Below are positions 1 to 7,709 of a stretch of 64,000 nucleotides of DNA, one piece after another (position 1 is the first letter of the stretch; each line of letters opens with the position of its first letter). Source of the stretch: Kribbella pittospori (GTDB taxonomy: Bacteria > Actinomycetota > Actinomycetes > Propionibacteriales > Kribbellaceae); assembly GCF_004331465.1 (NCBI RefSeq), contig NZ_SJKB01000005.1:310001-374000 (forward strand), read 5' to 3'. A program made the position numbers and the translations under genes. A model generated the notes under the pieces. That model was not told the DNA's origin, did no database searches, and saw nothing but the letters and a program-made list of their open reading frames with translations.

Positions 1-606
1 GGTGACATCCGCGGCTTGCGGGTCTGGGGTGTCGACGTCGTACCGCTGATCGATGCCGAGCTCAACCGTCGTCAGCCTGGCCGGGAGAAGATGCGCCCGA
101 CCGATGCCAACGGGTACCGCGAGGCGTGGGCCCTGCTCGAGCGGCTGTGGCCTGAGACGATCGCCCGCGCCCGCGCGCTGCCGCCGGAGCTGCTGCACGA
201 GTCGGTGGACGGCGAATGGTCCTTCATCGAGACGCTGCGTCACCTCGTCTTCGCGACGGACGCCTGGGTACTGCGGACCGTCCTCGGCGAGCAGTCTCCG
301 TGGGACCCGCTCGACCTGCCCCACGACGAGATGCACGACACGCCTCCTGTCCCGCGCGACCGGACCGTTCGGCCGTCGCTCGACGAGGTTCTCGTCCTGC
401 GTGCCGACCGGATGGGCAAGGTACGTGCGATCATCGCGGAACTCACCGACGAGCGGCTGGCCGAGCGGACGACGCCGGTGGCCGAACCCGGGTACCCGGC
501 GTCCGACAGCTACCTGGTCGACGACTGCCTGAGCTGCATCCTCGGCGAGGAGTGGGAGCACCGCCAGTACGCCGAACGCGACCTCGCCGTACTGGAGACG
601 TCGTAA
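1..606 (+). CDS. DinB-superfamily protein, 5' end outside the window
   Basis: The reading frame is open from base 1 with no start codon before it, so the gene begins to the left of the window. The visible 201 residues carry a DinB-type four-helix bundle, with the hallmark stretch ESVDGEWSFIETLRHLVFA near the first helices and a late WEHRQYAERD helix. Actinobacterial relatives often have pentapeptide repeats before this domain; the first visible residues (GDIRGLRVWGVDVVPL) look like the end of such a segment. DinB-fold proteins are metal-binding enzymes, often thiol transferases. The substrate is unknown. The stop TAA touches the promoter of the next gene. Confidence 0.85.
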   Translation, partial: GDIRGLRVWGVDVVPLIDAELNRRQPGREKMRPTDANGYREAWALLERLWPETIARARALPPELLHESVDGEWSFIETLRHLVFATDAWVLRTVLGEQSPWDPLDLPHDEMHDTPPVPRDRTVRPSLDEVLVLRADRMGKVRAIIAELTDERLAERTTPVAEPGYPASDSYLVDDCLSCILGEEWEHRQYAERDLAVLETS

Positions 607-608
607 AA

Positions 609-631
609 CTGTCCGGGCGATGGCCTAGCGT
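609..631 (+). promoter_or_regulatory. RecA-NDp-like (DNA-damage type) promoter for the gene at 661
   Basis: CTGTCCGGG (609-617), 8 nt, then TAGCGT (626-631). The known mycobacterial RecA-independent damage promoter is tTGTCRgtg, 8 nt, TAnnnT. The spacing is exact and the core TGTC plus TAnnnT are present. Transcription would begin near 638, leaving a short leader with the GAGGGGG ribosome site before 661. Confidence 0.5.
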
Positions 632-660
632 TCGATGAACCGTGACTGAGGGGGTTGGCG

Positions 661-1344
661 ATGGACATGTTGACGGTGCAGGCGATCCAGGATGCCGGGG
701 TGTCGGACTGGCGGAAGCTGGCTCAACGGCTGCACGCACGGTTCCTGGTCGCGTCGTTCGCCGACGGGCTCAAGTTCCTGACCGCGATCGGCGAGACCTG
801 CGCGGCGGCCGAGACCGAGCCGGACGTGCGGGTCGGTGCGACCTTCGTGGATGTGGCCCTGGCTAGTCCCGACGCGGTGTACCGCGATCCGGACGGCGTC
901 GAGTACGTGTTCCCGTCGGTGACACAGCGGGACGTCGAGCTCGCGCGCCGGATCAGTGCGATCGCCGGGTCGCATGGTGTGCAGGCCGATCCTGCCGGAG
1001 TGGTGCAGCTGGAGATCGCGATCGACACCGCCGATCCCCAGAAGATCGGTCCGTTCTGGGCGGCGGTGCTCACCGGCAGCACGGACGCGCTGGGCGGTGT
1101 CGACGTCGGTGATCCGACCGACCGGATCCCGAACCTGTGGTTCCAGCGCACCGATCCGCACGAGCCTCCCCGGCAACGCTTCCACCTCGATCTGTGGCTG
1201 CCACCCGAGGTCGCTCCCGCCCGGATCGAGGCGGGGCTGGCCGCCGGCGGCACCATCACCTACGACGCCGAGGCACCGAGGTTCACCGTCCTGGCCGACC
1301 CAGACGGCAACAAGGTCTGCATCTGTACGACGGAAGGTCGCTGA
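661..1344 (+). CDS. Two-domain protein: pterin-carbinolamine-dehydratase-like N-terminus plus VOC/glyoxalase domain
   Basis: A 227-residue protein. The N-terminal ~100 residues resemble 4a-hydroxytetrahydrobiopterin dehydratase (WRKLAQRLHARF, then YRDPDGVEYVFPSVTQRDV). Residues ~115-225 form a glyoxalase-like VOC domain (VVQLEIAIDTADPQKIGPFW ... FTVLADPDGNKVCIC). This domain pair recurs in actinobacteria without an established reaction. ATG at 661 was chosen because GAGGGGG (648-654) lies 6 nt upstream; TTG at 655 is in frame but overlaps that site. The gene has its own promoter overlapping the end of the DinB gene. Confidence 0.8.
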   Translation: MDMLTVQAIQDAGVSDWRKLAQRLHARFLVASFADGLKFLTAIGETCAAAETEPDVRVGATFVDVALASPDAVYRDPDGVEYVFPSVTQRDVELARRISAIAGSHGVQADPAGVVQLEIAIDTADPQKIGPFWAAVLTGSTDALGGVDVGDPTDRIPNLWFQRTDPHEPPRQRFHLDLWLPPEVAPARIEAGLAAGGTITYDAEAPRFTVLADPDGNKVCICTTEGR

Positions 1345-1356
1345 CAGCCCGCGCCG

Positions 1357-2121
1357 TCAGAGGTCGTAGCCGCCGGAGGCTTCGATGGTTTGGGCGGTGA
1401 TCCAGGCACTCTCGGGGGAGAGGAGGAAAGCGATCACCCTCGCGAGATCCTCTGGCTCGCCGATGCGGCCGAGGGCGGTGCGGTCGGCGATCGGCGGGAT
1501 CAGGTCGGGGAAGCGAGAGAACGCGTCGTCGCCGAGGCGAGTCCGGGTCACGCCGGGAGCGACTGCGTTGACCCGGATCCGGCGTGCGCTGAGTTCCTTG
1601 GCGAGGTAGCGGGTGAGGACGACCTGCGCGCCCTTCATGCTCGCGTAGACCGAGTAGCCCGGTTCCGGCCGGGCGCTTGGCAGAGCGGAGGTGCTGGTCG
1701 TGTAGACAATCGACCCACCGTCCGCGATCAGCGGCAGCAGTGTCTGTGTGAGGAAGTACGGCCCCTTGAGATGCACCTGGAGCATCTGGTCGAACAGTTC
1801 CTCGGTGGTCTCCTCGAAGGGGACCGGCATCTGCCCGACGCCGGCGTTGTTCACCAGGTAGTCGAACGAGGTGCGATCCCACCGCTCGCGCAGCGCCACC
1901 TCGACCGCGGTCCTGAAGTCGGCGAAGGTGTCACCGCTCCCGACATCGAGCGGCAGCGCGACCGCCGTACCGCCGTCCTTCTCGATCCGTTCGACCGTCT
2001 CCACGGCGCCGGCCTGGTTGCCGCGGTAGGTCAGGATCACCCCGACCCCGCGCTGGGCGAGCTCGAAGGCCGCGCCCTGCCCGATGCCGGAACTCCCGCC
2101 GGTGATCACTGCGATCTGCAT
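1357..2121 (-). CDS. SDR-family oxidoreductase
   Basis: A classical short-chain dehydrogenase/reductase of 254 residues. The Rossmann nucleotide-binding motif TGGSSGIG is at residues 7-14, NNAG is near 91-94, the catalytic Tyr-x3-Lys is in YASMK, and VNAVAPGVTRT plus a C-terminal GGYDL follow. It should carry out NAD(P)(H)-dependent alcohol/ketone chemistry in the cytosol; the substrate is unknown. The TAGGAG ribosome site lies 9 nt before ATG. It ends 12 bp from the convergent VOC gene. Confidence 0.9.
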   Translation of the reverse strand: MQIAVITGGSSGIGQGAAFELAQRGVGVILTYRGNQAGAVETVERIEKDGGTAVALPLDVGSGDTFADFRTAVEVALRERWDRTSFDYLVNNAGVGQMPVPFEETTEELFDQMLQVHLKGPYFLTQTLLPLIADGGSIVYTTSTSALPSARPEPGYSVYASMKGAQVVLTRYLAKELSARRIRVNAVAPGVTRTRLGDDAFSRFPDLIPPIADRTALGRIGEPEDLARVIAFLLSPESAWITAQTIEASGGYDL

Positions 2122-2227
2122 GATTGTGTCAATCTCCTAGAACGTCATGAACAGGTACCTCTCCAGTAGACGGTCCGGTCTGGGCACGTCGGTAGACGAT
2201 TCCTCGCCGACGCTTGCACGATCCTGC

Positions 2228-2557
2228 TCATTTCGGAGCGATGACCAGCCGGGTGATCAAGTCCTCGTTGAGGCTGAAGGTGAAGTCGAGGTCGACGGTG
2301 CCGCCCGGGAAGTTGCCCTCGAGGTGATGGGTCGCGACGTACGTCGTGTCGTCCACTTGGCGCGCGGCCACGAACTCAGTCGTGAAGGTGTACTCGCTCG
2401 CGGCCCGGCCGAGCCAGGCGCGGATTTCGTCAGGACCCCGGTACGTCGTGCCGTCGTCGGTGACCACCGCGTCCGCGGCGTACCACTGCATCGCGGCATC
2501 GAGGTCGCGGGCGGTGTGAGCGGACAGGTAGTTGGTGATCGTGGTTGGGAGGTTCAT
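2228..2557 (-). CDS. SnoaL-like / NTF2-fold protein
   Basis: A 109-residue NTF2-like single-domain protein. The pattern is the usual one: a helix with MQWYAADAVVTDDGTTYRGP, then RAWLGRA, then beta strands ending in DLITRLVIAPK. Family members are small enzymes or ligand binders with a cone-shaped pocket. ATG at 2557 fits the family length; a longer frame upstream would run through the divergent MerR promoter. It faces away from the MerR regulator at 2637 with 79 bp between start codons, so MerR control is plausible but not shown. Confidence 0.75.
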   Translation of the reverse strand: MNLPTTITNYLSAHTARDLDAAMQWYAADAVVTDDGTTYRGPDEIRAWLGRAASEYTFTTEFVAARQVDDTTYVATHHLEGNFPGGTVDLDFTFSLNEDLITRLVIAPK

Positions 2558-2599
2558 GCCGTCGACTCTCGGTGCTCCCGGCGGGCGAGGGTCAAGAAA

Positions 2600-2630
2600 T
2601 TGACTCTCTCGCCGCGGGAGGGTGCACAGT
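2600..2630 (+). promoter_or_regulatory. MerR-type promoter with 19-bp spacer and internal dyad
   Basis: TTGACT (-35, 2600-2605) and CACAGT (-10, 2625-2630) are separated by 19 bp, the overlong spacer typical of MerR-activated promoters. The spacer holds an imperfect inverted repeat: ACTCTCTCGC pairs with GCGGGAGGGT (8 of 10). Transcription would start about at 2637, which is the GTG of the merR gene, so the message is likely leaderless and autoregulated. Confidence 0.65.
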
Positions 2631-2636
2631 GGCGAC

Positions 2637-3440
2637 GTGCATCCGGGGCTGACGATCGGCGAGTTCGCGCAGGTGACGCACTTGAGTGTGCGCACGCTGC
2701 GGCGGTACCACGAGAGCGGGCTGCTCGAGCCCGCGTCGATCGACCCCTCGAGCGGCTACCGGTACTACACGACCGAGCAGATCCCGTCGGCGCAGGTCAT
2801 CCACCGGTTGCGGGAGCTCGACGTACCGCTGGCCGAGGTCGGCAAGATCCTGGCGACCGACGATCCACACGCTCGCGCCGACCTGATCGCGGCGCATCTC
2901 GACCGTCTGCAGACTTCGCTCGACCGGACGCGGGCCGCGGTCACCTCGCTGCAGCGGCTGCTCCGGCCGGAGTCCGGCGATCTCGTCGTCGAGCTGCGGT
3001 CCGAGCCGACGCGAATGGTCGCCGCGATCACCGACGTTCTCGACCTGGACGACGTACTGCCTTGGTACGACGGAGCGATGGCCGAGCTGACCGCCGCCGT
3101 CCACGATCGGCTCGGGCCGCCGGGTGGTCACTACGACAACGAGCTGTTCGCCGCCGGCCGTGGCGCCGTACTCGTCTACCTCCCGGCCGCCGACCCGCCG
3201 TCGTACGGACGAGTGCGGCCGGTCGAGCTGCCCGCGGTGGAGCTCGCGGCTACCGTCCACCGCGGCTCCCACGACGACATCGACGTCACCTACGGCCGCC
3301 TCGGAGCTTGGGTTGTCGACCACACGCTCGCGGTCGACGGCCCGGTGCAGGAGACGTACGTCGTCGGTCCGCGGGACGACCCGGATCCGGCGTCGTGGCG
3401 CACGGAGATCGCGTGGCCGGTGTTCCGCCTGACCGGCTAG
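2637..3440 (+). CDS. MerR-family transcriptional regulator with GyrI-like effector domain
   Basis: A 267-residue protein. The N-terminal winged helix (LTIGEFAQVTHLSVRTLRRY ... SGYRYYTTEQIP) is a canonical MerR DNA-binding domain with a coiled dimerisation helix after it (residues ~75-115). The remainder, with VELRSEPTRMVAAI and a late HRGSHDDIDVTYGRLGAWV segment, matches the GyrI/BmrR effector-binding fold used for drug or small-molecule sensing. GTG 2637 is preferred over GTG 2622 because the -10 box is at 2625-2630. Its stop overlaps that of the convergent AraC gene by 4 bp. Confidence 0.88.
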   Translation: MHPGLTIGEFAQVTHLSVRTLRRYHESGLLEPASIDPSSGYRYYTTEQIPSAQVIHRLRELDVPLAEVGKILATDDPHARADLIAAHLDRLQTSLDRTRAAVTSLQRLLRPESGDLVVELRSEPTRMVAAITDVLDLDDVLPWYDGAMAELTAAVHDRLGPPGGHYDNELFAAGRGAVLVYLPAADPPSYGRVRPVELPAVELAATVHRGSHDDIDVTYGRLGAWVVDHTLAVDGPVQETYVVGPRDDPDPASWRTEIAWPVFRLTG

Positions 3441-4375
3441 TGCAGTCGCCGCCACTCCTGCGGGGTCATGCCGTGGGCGGCCCGGAAGCGGCGGGTGAAG
3501 TGACCAGCGTCGAGGAAGCCCCACGCGGCCGCGATGCTCGCGATCGGGCGATGCCGGCTCGCGGGATCCGTGAGCTGCCGGGTGGCGTGCGCGAGACGCT
3601 CGCTGATCAGCCACTGCTCGAGGCTCAGCTGATTCTCGGCGAACAGCTTGTAGAGGTAGCGCACCGAGATGTTGTGCTCAGCTGCGATACGGGCGGCGCT
3701 GAGCTCAGGGTCGGAGAGCTGCCGTCGTGCGTACCAGAGGATCCGGGTGAACAGTACCTCGGCCGGCGCGGGCGGATCGTGGTCCGCGACGGAGGTCAAC
3801 AGGGCCCGGACGAGTTGGCTCGTCGCCGCGCCAACCATCTCGGCCGAGGTGGTTCCCTTGATCGAGGCAAGGATCCCGGGCAAGACCGTGAGGTGATGGA
3901 GCACGAGCTCGTACAGCGGACTGGCCGGCAGGCGGTGCGCGGCCGCGCGGACCGCTTCGACGCTCAACCCGAGGTCTTGGTAGTCGATCTGGAACGCCTG
4001 GGACGCGCTGTGACCACTCCATCCGAATTCGTACGGCGCGGTCAGGTCAACCAGCATGAGTTCGCCGGTGCGGACACGCTGATCGTTGCCGGCCTGGCTG
4101 AACTGTCCCTCGCCGATCACTTGGACCGCGAGCGCGAGTCGTTCGGGTCCGCCGATGCGGACATGCTTCGGCGTCCGGACCAGCCGGATGCCGGAGCCCT
4201 CGTTGCGAAACAGGTCCGGCGTACCGAGCAGCCAGAAATCCATCCGTGCGTGGACGTTGCCGGACGGGTCCTCGTGCTCGACGCGTGACGGCACGCTCGC
4301 CGACATCATCGCGGCGTAGAACGCCTCCGCCCGGTCCTGCCGCGGGAGCGCGGCGGTATCCAGCAGCACGGCCAT
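3437..4375 (-). CDS. AraC-family transcriptional regulator
   Basis: About 312 residues. An N-terminal cupin-like sensing region of the AraC_binding_2 type (FWLLGTPDLFRNEGSG ... RTGELMLVDLTAPYEFGWSG) is followed by a C-terminal double helix-turn-helix (LSAARIAAEHNISVRYLYKL; PIASIAAAWGFLDAGHFTRR; HGMTPQEWRRLH). Two ATGs lie close together. ATG 4375 has GGAGGGGG at ideal distance, while ATG 4381 abuts that site. The divergent alpha/beta hydrolase at 4519 is the obvious candidate target. Confidence 0.88.
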   Translation of the reverse strand: MAVLLDTAALPRQDRAEAFYAAMMSASVPSRVEHEDPSGNVHARMDFWLLGTPDLFRNEGSGIRLVRTPKHVRIGGPERLALAVQVIGEGQFSQAGNDQRVRTGELMLVDLTAPYEFGWSGHSASQAFQIDYQDLGLSVEAVRAAAHRLPASPLYELVLHHLTVLPGILASIKGTTSAEMVGAATSQLVRALLTSVADHDPPAPAEVLFTRILWYARRQLSDPELSAARIAAEHNISVRYLYKLFAENQLSLEQWLISERLAHATRQLTDPASRHRPIASIAAAWGFLDAGHFTRRFRAAHGMTPQEWRRLH

Positions 4376-4518
4376 CGCCATCCCCCTCCACCCCTGAACC
4401 TGGTGGGCGAAGCTGTGCACACACAGCCCAGATCCGTGCACGGTCATCCTACGGAGCCCGGCGTACCCGCAGCTAGGTTGCAGGCGGGCAGTTCCGACGA
4501 CGGAGGGGGTACGCGATC

Positions 4519-5307
4519 ATGGCCGACACCATCGTTCTGGTCCACGGCTTCTGGGTCACACCGCGCAGCTGGGAGCACTGGATCACGCACTACGAGGCCC
4601 GCGGGTTCCGCGTGCTGGCGCCTGGATATCCCGGGTTCGAGGTCGAGGTCGAGGCGATCAACGCCGACCCGACCACGGTCCTGAAACTGACAGTTCCGGC
4701 CATCATCGACCACCTCGAGTCGGTGATCCGCGAGCTCGACGCGCCGCCGATCATCATCGGTCACTCGGCCGGCGGGGCGTTCACGCAGGTCCTGCTCGAC
4801 CACGGGTTCGGCGCCGCCGGCGTCGCGATGTGCTCGGCGCCGACCGAGGGCGTGCGGGTCGTACCGCTCTCGCAGGTTAAGTCGACGTTCCCGGTGCTGA
4901 AGAGCCCGGCGAACCGGCACAAGTCGGTCCCGATGACCTTCGAGCAGTGGAACTACGCCTTCACCAACACCTTCGCCGAGGACGAGGCGCGGCGGCTCTA
5001 CGAGCGGTACGCGATCCCGGCGAACGGCGGGATCCTGTGGGGGAGCGTGCTGGCGAACTTCCAGCCCGGTCACCAGGACACCTGGGTCGACTACCACAAC
5101 GACTCGCGGGCGCCGCTGCTGTTCGTCTCCGCCTCGGAGGACCACATCATGCCGCCCGAGGTGCAACGCTCGAACGCCAAGCACTACAAGTCGAAGACGA
5201 TCACCGAGACCCGCGAGTACGACGGCTACGCGCACCTCCTGATGGCCCAGGACGGCTGGGAGAAGATCGCCGACGACGTACTGGACTGGGCCCTGAAACA
5301 CGCCTGA
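4519..5307 (+). CDS. Alpha/beta-fold hydrolase
   Basis: A 262-residue cytosolic hydrolase. It has the HG oxyanion motif (VLVHGFWVTPRSW), the nucleophile elbow GHSAGG (residues ~87-92), an acid in SASEDHIMPP and a final His in GYAHLLM. The spacing is that of a complete alpha/beta hydrolase. The ribosome site GGAGGGGG precedes ATG. A TAGGTT -10-like hexamer about 40 nt upstream suggests a short leader. The gene is divergent from the AraC regulator at 4375. Ester, lactone or peptide substrate cannot be told from sequence. Confidence 0.88.
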   Translation: MADTIVLVHGFWVTPRSWEHWITHYEARGFRVLAPGYPGFEVEVEAINADPTTVLKLTVPAIIDHLESVIRELDAPPIIIGHSAGGAFTQVLLDHGFGAAGVAMCSAPTEGVRVVPLSQVKSTFPVLKSPANRHKSVPMTFEQWNYAFTNTFAEDEARRLYERYAIPANGGILWGSVLANFQPGHQDTWVDYHNDSRAPLLFVSASEDHIMPPEVQRSNAKHYKSKTITETREYDGYAHLLMAQDGWEKIADDVLDWALKHA

Positions 5308-5327
5308 CTCCTGGCACGATGTGAGGC

Positions 5328-6095
5328 ATGACGGATCGGTTGGCGGGCGGCTTCGATCAGGGTGCGTCGCTGGTCGACGGCACCGTTCGGCGTACGCCGG
5401 GACCGTGGACCTCGTCCGTCCATGCCTTGCTCACGCACCTGAACTCGGCCGGCTTCGAGGGTGCGCCTCGTGCGTTGGGGTTCGACGGTGCTGGCCGGGA
5501 GATGGTCAGTTTCCTGGCCGGCGAAACGGTGGGGAACTCCCGGCCGTGGCCGGCTTGGACGCACAGCGATGAGGCTCTGGTTGATGTTGCCGATTGGCTT
5601 CGGCGGTATCACGCTGCGGTGGCGGACTTCGTTCCGCCGGCTTCGTCGTACTGGCGTGAGGGTGGTGAGTGGCGTCCGGGGTTGATCATCGGCCACAACG
5701 ATGCCGCGCCGTACAACGCGGTCTGGAACGTCGGCGGTCTCGTCGGTTTCGTCGACTGGGACATGGCCGGGCCGATCTCGCCGGAGCTCGATGTCGCGTG
5801 GGTCGCGTTCTCGTGGACGCCGCTGCATGCCGCGCGCGTGGTTGCCGCCGAAGGGTTCACCGAGCTGGCGTCTCGGCCGCGGCGGCTCGCGCTCTTCCTT
5901 CGCCGGTACGGCTGGGCCGGCACGACTCAGGACGTTCTCGATCTCATCGCTACCCGTCTCAACCACCAACTGGCCGTCATGAACGACAACGCGGCGGGTG
6001 GCGACGCGACGTACCAACGGATGCTCGACGCCGATCGCCACCGCGACCTGCAGGTCGCACTTGAGGAGCTTCAGCGGGCGGGGCGGGAGACGTAG
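5328..6095 (+). CDS. Aminoglycoside-phosphotransferase-fold kinase
   Basis: A 255-residue APH-family protein. The catalytic loop GHNDAAPYN (HxDxxxxN) and the metal-binding segment FVDWDMAGP are intact. The N-terminal nucleotide-binding lobe is short and has no obvious glycine loop, as in many small actinobacterial APH paralogs. It is probably a small-molecule kinase; a role in drug resistance is not implied. The start ATG follows a CACGAT hexamer by 7 nt, so it may be leaderless. The 3' end overlaps the convergent acetyltransferase by 25 bp. Confidence 0.8.
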   Translation: MTDRLAGGFDQGASLVDGTVRRTPGPWTSSVHALLTHLNSAGFEGAPRALGFDGAGREMVSFLAGETVGNSRPWPAWTHSDEALVDVADWLRRYHAAVADFVPPASSYWREGGEWRPGLIIGHNDAAPYNAVWNVGGLVGFVDWDMAGPISPELDVAWVAFSWTPLHAARVVAAEGFTELASRPRRLALFLRRYGWAGTTQDVLDLIATRLNHQLAVMNDNAAGGDATYQRMLDADRHRDLQVALEELQRAGRET

Positions 6096-6505
6096 GCCGT
6101 CTTCTCGCCGGGGTCGAAACCGCAAGCCTTGTAGAACTGGTGTGTGGCGGGGGTGCGCGACCCGGTCATGAGCATGACCTTGTAGCAGCCGGCATCCCAC
6201 GCGGCCTGCAGTGTGCGCGCCATGATTTGCTTCCCGAGGCCGGTGCCACGTCGGTCGGCGTCGACCACGACGTTCTCGATCACGGCGTACGGCGAGGCGC
6301 CGCGGGTCAGGTTCGGGATCAGATTGAAGTACGTCGTTGCCACGACGACCCCGTCGACCTCCAGCACGAACAGGCGCAGTCCGGGCGTGCGGAGGATTTC
6401 CGCGAAGACCTCCTCCTCTCCGCCGCCCAGTTGGTCTCGCGGATGTAGCTGCCGGTACAGCCGCATGACAGCGTCGAAGTCCCCAGCGTCCGCCTCACGA
6501 AACAT
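6071..6505 (-). CDS. GNAT-family N-acetyltransferase
   Basis: A 144-residue GNAT protein. Motif A (VVDADRRGTGLGKQIMARTL) gives the acetyl-CoA pyrophosphate loop RRGTGLG, and the C-terminal HQFYKACGF is the usual motif B. ATG 6505 begins the family-like MFREADAGDFDAVMRLYRQL; the longer upstream frame has shadow composition. It lies 10 bp downstream of the phosphotransferase at 6516 on the same strand, so the two probably form one transcript. Confidence 0.85.
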   Translation of the reverse strand: MFREADAGDFDAVMRLYRQLHPRDQLGGGEEEVFAEILRTPGLRLFVLEVDGVVVATTYFNLIPNLTRGASPYAVIENVVVDADRRGTGLGKQIMARTLQAAWDAGCYKVMLMTGSRTPATHQFYKACGFDPGEKTAYVSRPAR

Positions 6506-6515
6506 GCTGCGCAGC

Positions 6516-7274
6516 CTAGTCGGGGAGTTCCATGAGTGGGTGCAGGACCTTGAAGAGCCGCGCGCGCTGCTCGAAGTCGGCGTCGGCCGGGTAGTGGTGG
6601 AGTACGGCGTCGAAGAGTTCGCTGGGGATCCTGGCGAAGTCGAGGGCGGGATCATCGATGATTGCGTCGCCGAAGTCGATCACGGCGGTGAGACCTCCGT
6701 CGACGTACCAGTGGGCTGGACGGAAGTCGGCGTGGATCAGGGTCCGGGGCGGCTGTGATCGCTCGAGTTCGGTGAGGGCTGCGCCCATTCGGAGATGGGT
6801 CGCGCCGTCGAGCGACGCTGCTTGGTAAGTGCCGCGGAGCTCGTCAAGCGTCCGGCCCTCGCGTACTCCGAAACCGCGAGCGGTGTCGATCGGGATCTCA
6901 TGAAGCGCGGTCAGAAACTGAGCGAGTTCGTCCGCCGGCACCTCAGGCCCTGGTACGCCGACCACCTCACGCTCGACGATCGCGACCGGGAGGGCGCCAT
7001 CTCCCGGCAGGTCGAAGGCGCTGTGCACTACCGGGAGGCCCAGGCATTCGAGGTGCCGGAGCAGCGGGGCCTCGAAGCGGCGACCGCCTCGCCACGTCCA
7101 GGGCTCGGGGTAGTCGTTCGACACTCGCACCACCCAGGCGCCGTCCGGGCCGGCGAAGCGGTACGCCGTACTGCCGATGCCTCGCCCGATCAGCTTCACC
7201 TCGGAGAAGTCGGCGTCCGGCATCCTCGAGAGGATCGCGGTGCGGATCGGCGCGGGCAGGTCGGCGGGACTCAC
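6516..7274 (-). CDS. Phosphotransferase of the APH family
   Basis: A 252-residue kinase-fold protein starting at GTG. It has LIGRGIGSTAYRF as a glycine-rich loop, WVVRVSN for the lysine-equivalent strand, and the catalytic loop IHADFRPAHWY. There His replaces the usual Asn at the last position of HxDxxxxN, a variant seen in other phosphotransferases. IDFGDAIIDDPALDFA is the metal site. A homoserine-kinase or macrolide-phosphotransferase-like role cannot be distinguished. It shares a unit with the GNAT gene downstream and is divergent from the NIPSNAP gene. Confidence 0.82.
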   Translation of the reverse strand: MSPADLPAPIRTAILSRMPDADFSEVKLIGRGIGSTAYRFAGPDGAWVVRVSNDYPEPWTWRGGRRFEAPLLRHLECLGLPVVHSAFDLPGDGALPVAIVEREVVGVPGPEVPADELAQFLTALHEIPIDTARGFGVREGRTLDELRGTYQAASLDGATHLRMGAALTELERSQPPRTLIHADFRPAHWYVDGGLTAVIDFGDAIIDDPALDFARIPSELFDAVLHHYPADADFEQRARLFKVLHPLMELPD

Positions 7275-7354
7275 GCGCGGGCCCGTTGGAGGGTGGTCGG
7301 CCTGGCGGATGGTGAACTGGACGTGGTCAGGGCGGTCGAGCGGAGAGGCGCGGA

Positions 7355-7663
7355 ATGATCACGTGTGTTGTCGACTACACCATCGATGCGGCGAAGGTGG
7401 CGGAGTTCGAGCGGTTCGCACAGCGGTGGATCGAGTTGGTGAATGAGCACGGTGGGACTCATCACGGCTACTTCCTCCCGTCCGAAGGTGCGAGCGACAA
7501 GGCGCTGGCCCTGTTCAGCTTCCCGAGCCTGGCGGCGTACGAGGAGTACCGCCAGCTGTTCGGCGTACATCCCGACTTCGTTGCCGCCGACAAGATCCGC
7601 GACGACAGCGGCTGCGTCCTCCGCTACGAACGCTCGTTCATGCGCCCGCTCCTCCCGGACTGA
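7355..7663 (+). CDS. NIPSNAP-family protein
   Basis: A 102-residue ferredoxin-like dimeric alpha/beta protein. The sequence runs VVDYTIDAAKVAEFERFAQR, then a short GTHHGYFLPSEGASDKALAL loop, LAAYEEYRQLF and a terminal FMRPLL, which is the NIPSNAP pattern. The biochemical role of this family is not settled. GGAGAGG gives a good ribosome site. The stop lies 46 bp from the convergent hydrolase operon. Confidence 0.85.
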   Translation: MITCVVDYTIDAAKVAEFERFAQRWIELVNEHGGTHHGYFLPSEGASDKALALFSFPSLAAYEEYRQLFGVHPDFVAADKIRDDSGCVLRYERSFMRPLLPD

Positions 7664-7709
7664 CGCCGTCATGGGCGGGCCGTCAAGCGCTGCGGAAGGT
7701 GCAGCGGGA

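Noticed and set aside
2147..4288. A 713-codon plus-strand frame over the MerR and AraC genes
   Set aside because: Composition is that of an antisense shadow; clear MerR, SnoaL and AraC genes occupy the region in other frames.
5328..7274. An aminoglycoside-resistance cassette from two APH-fold genes
   Set aside because: APH-fold kinases act on many substrates, the two are on opposite strands, and no mobile-element or other resistance gene is linked.
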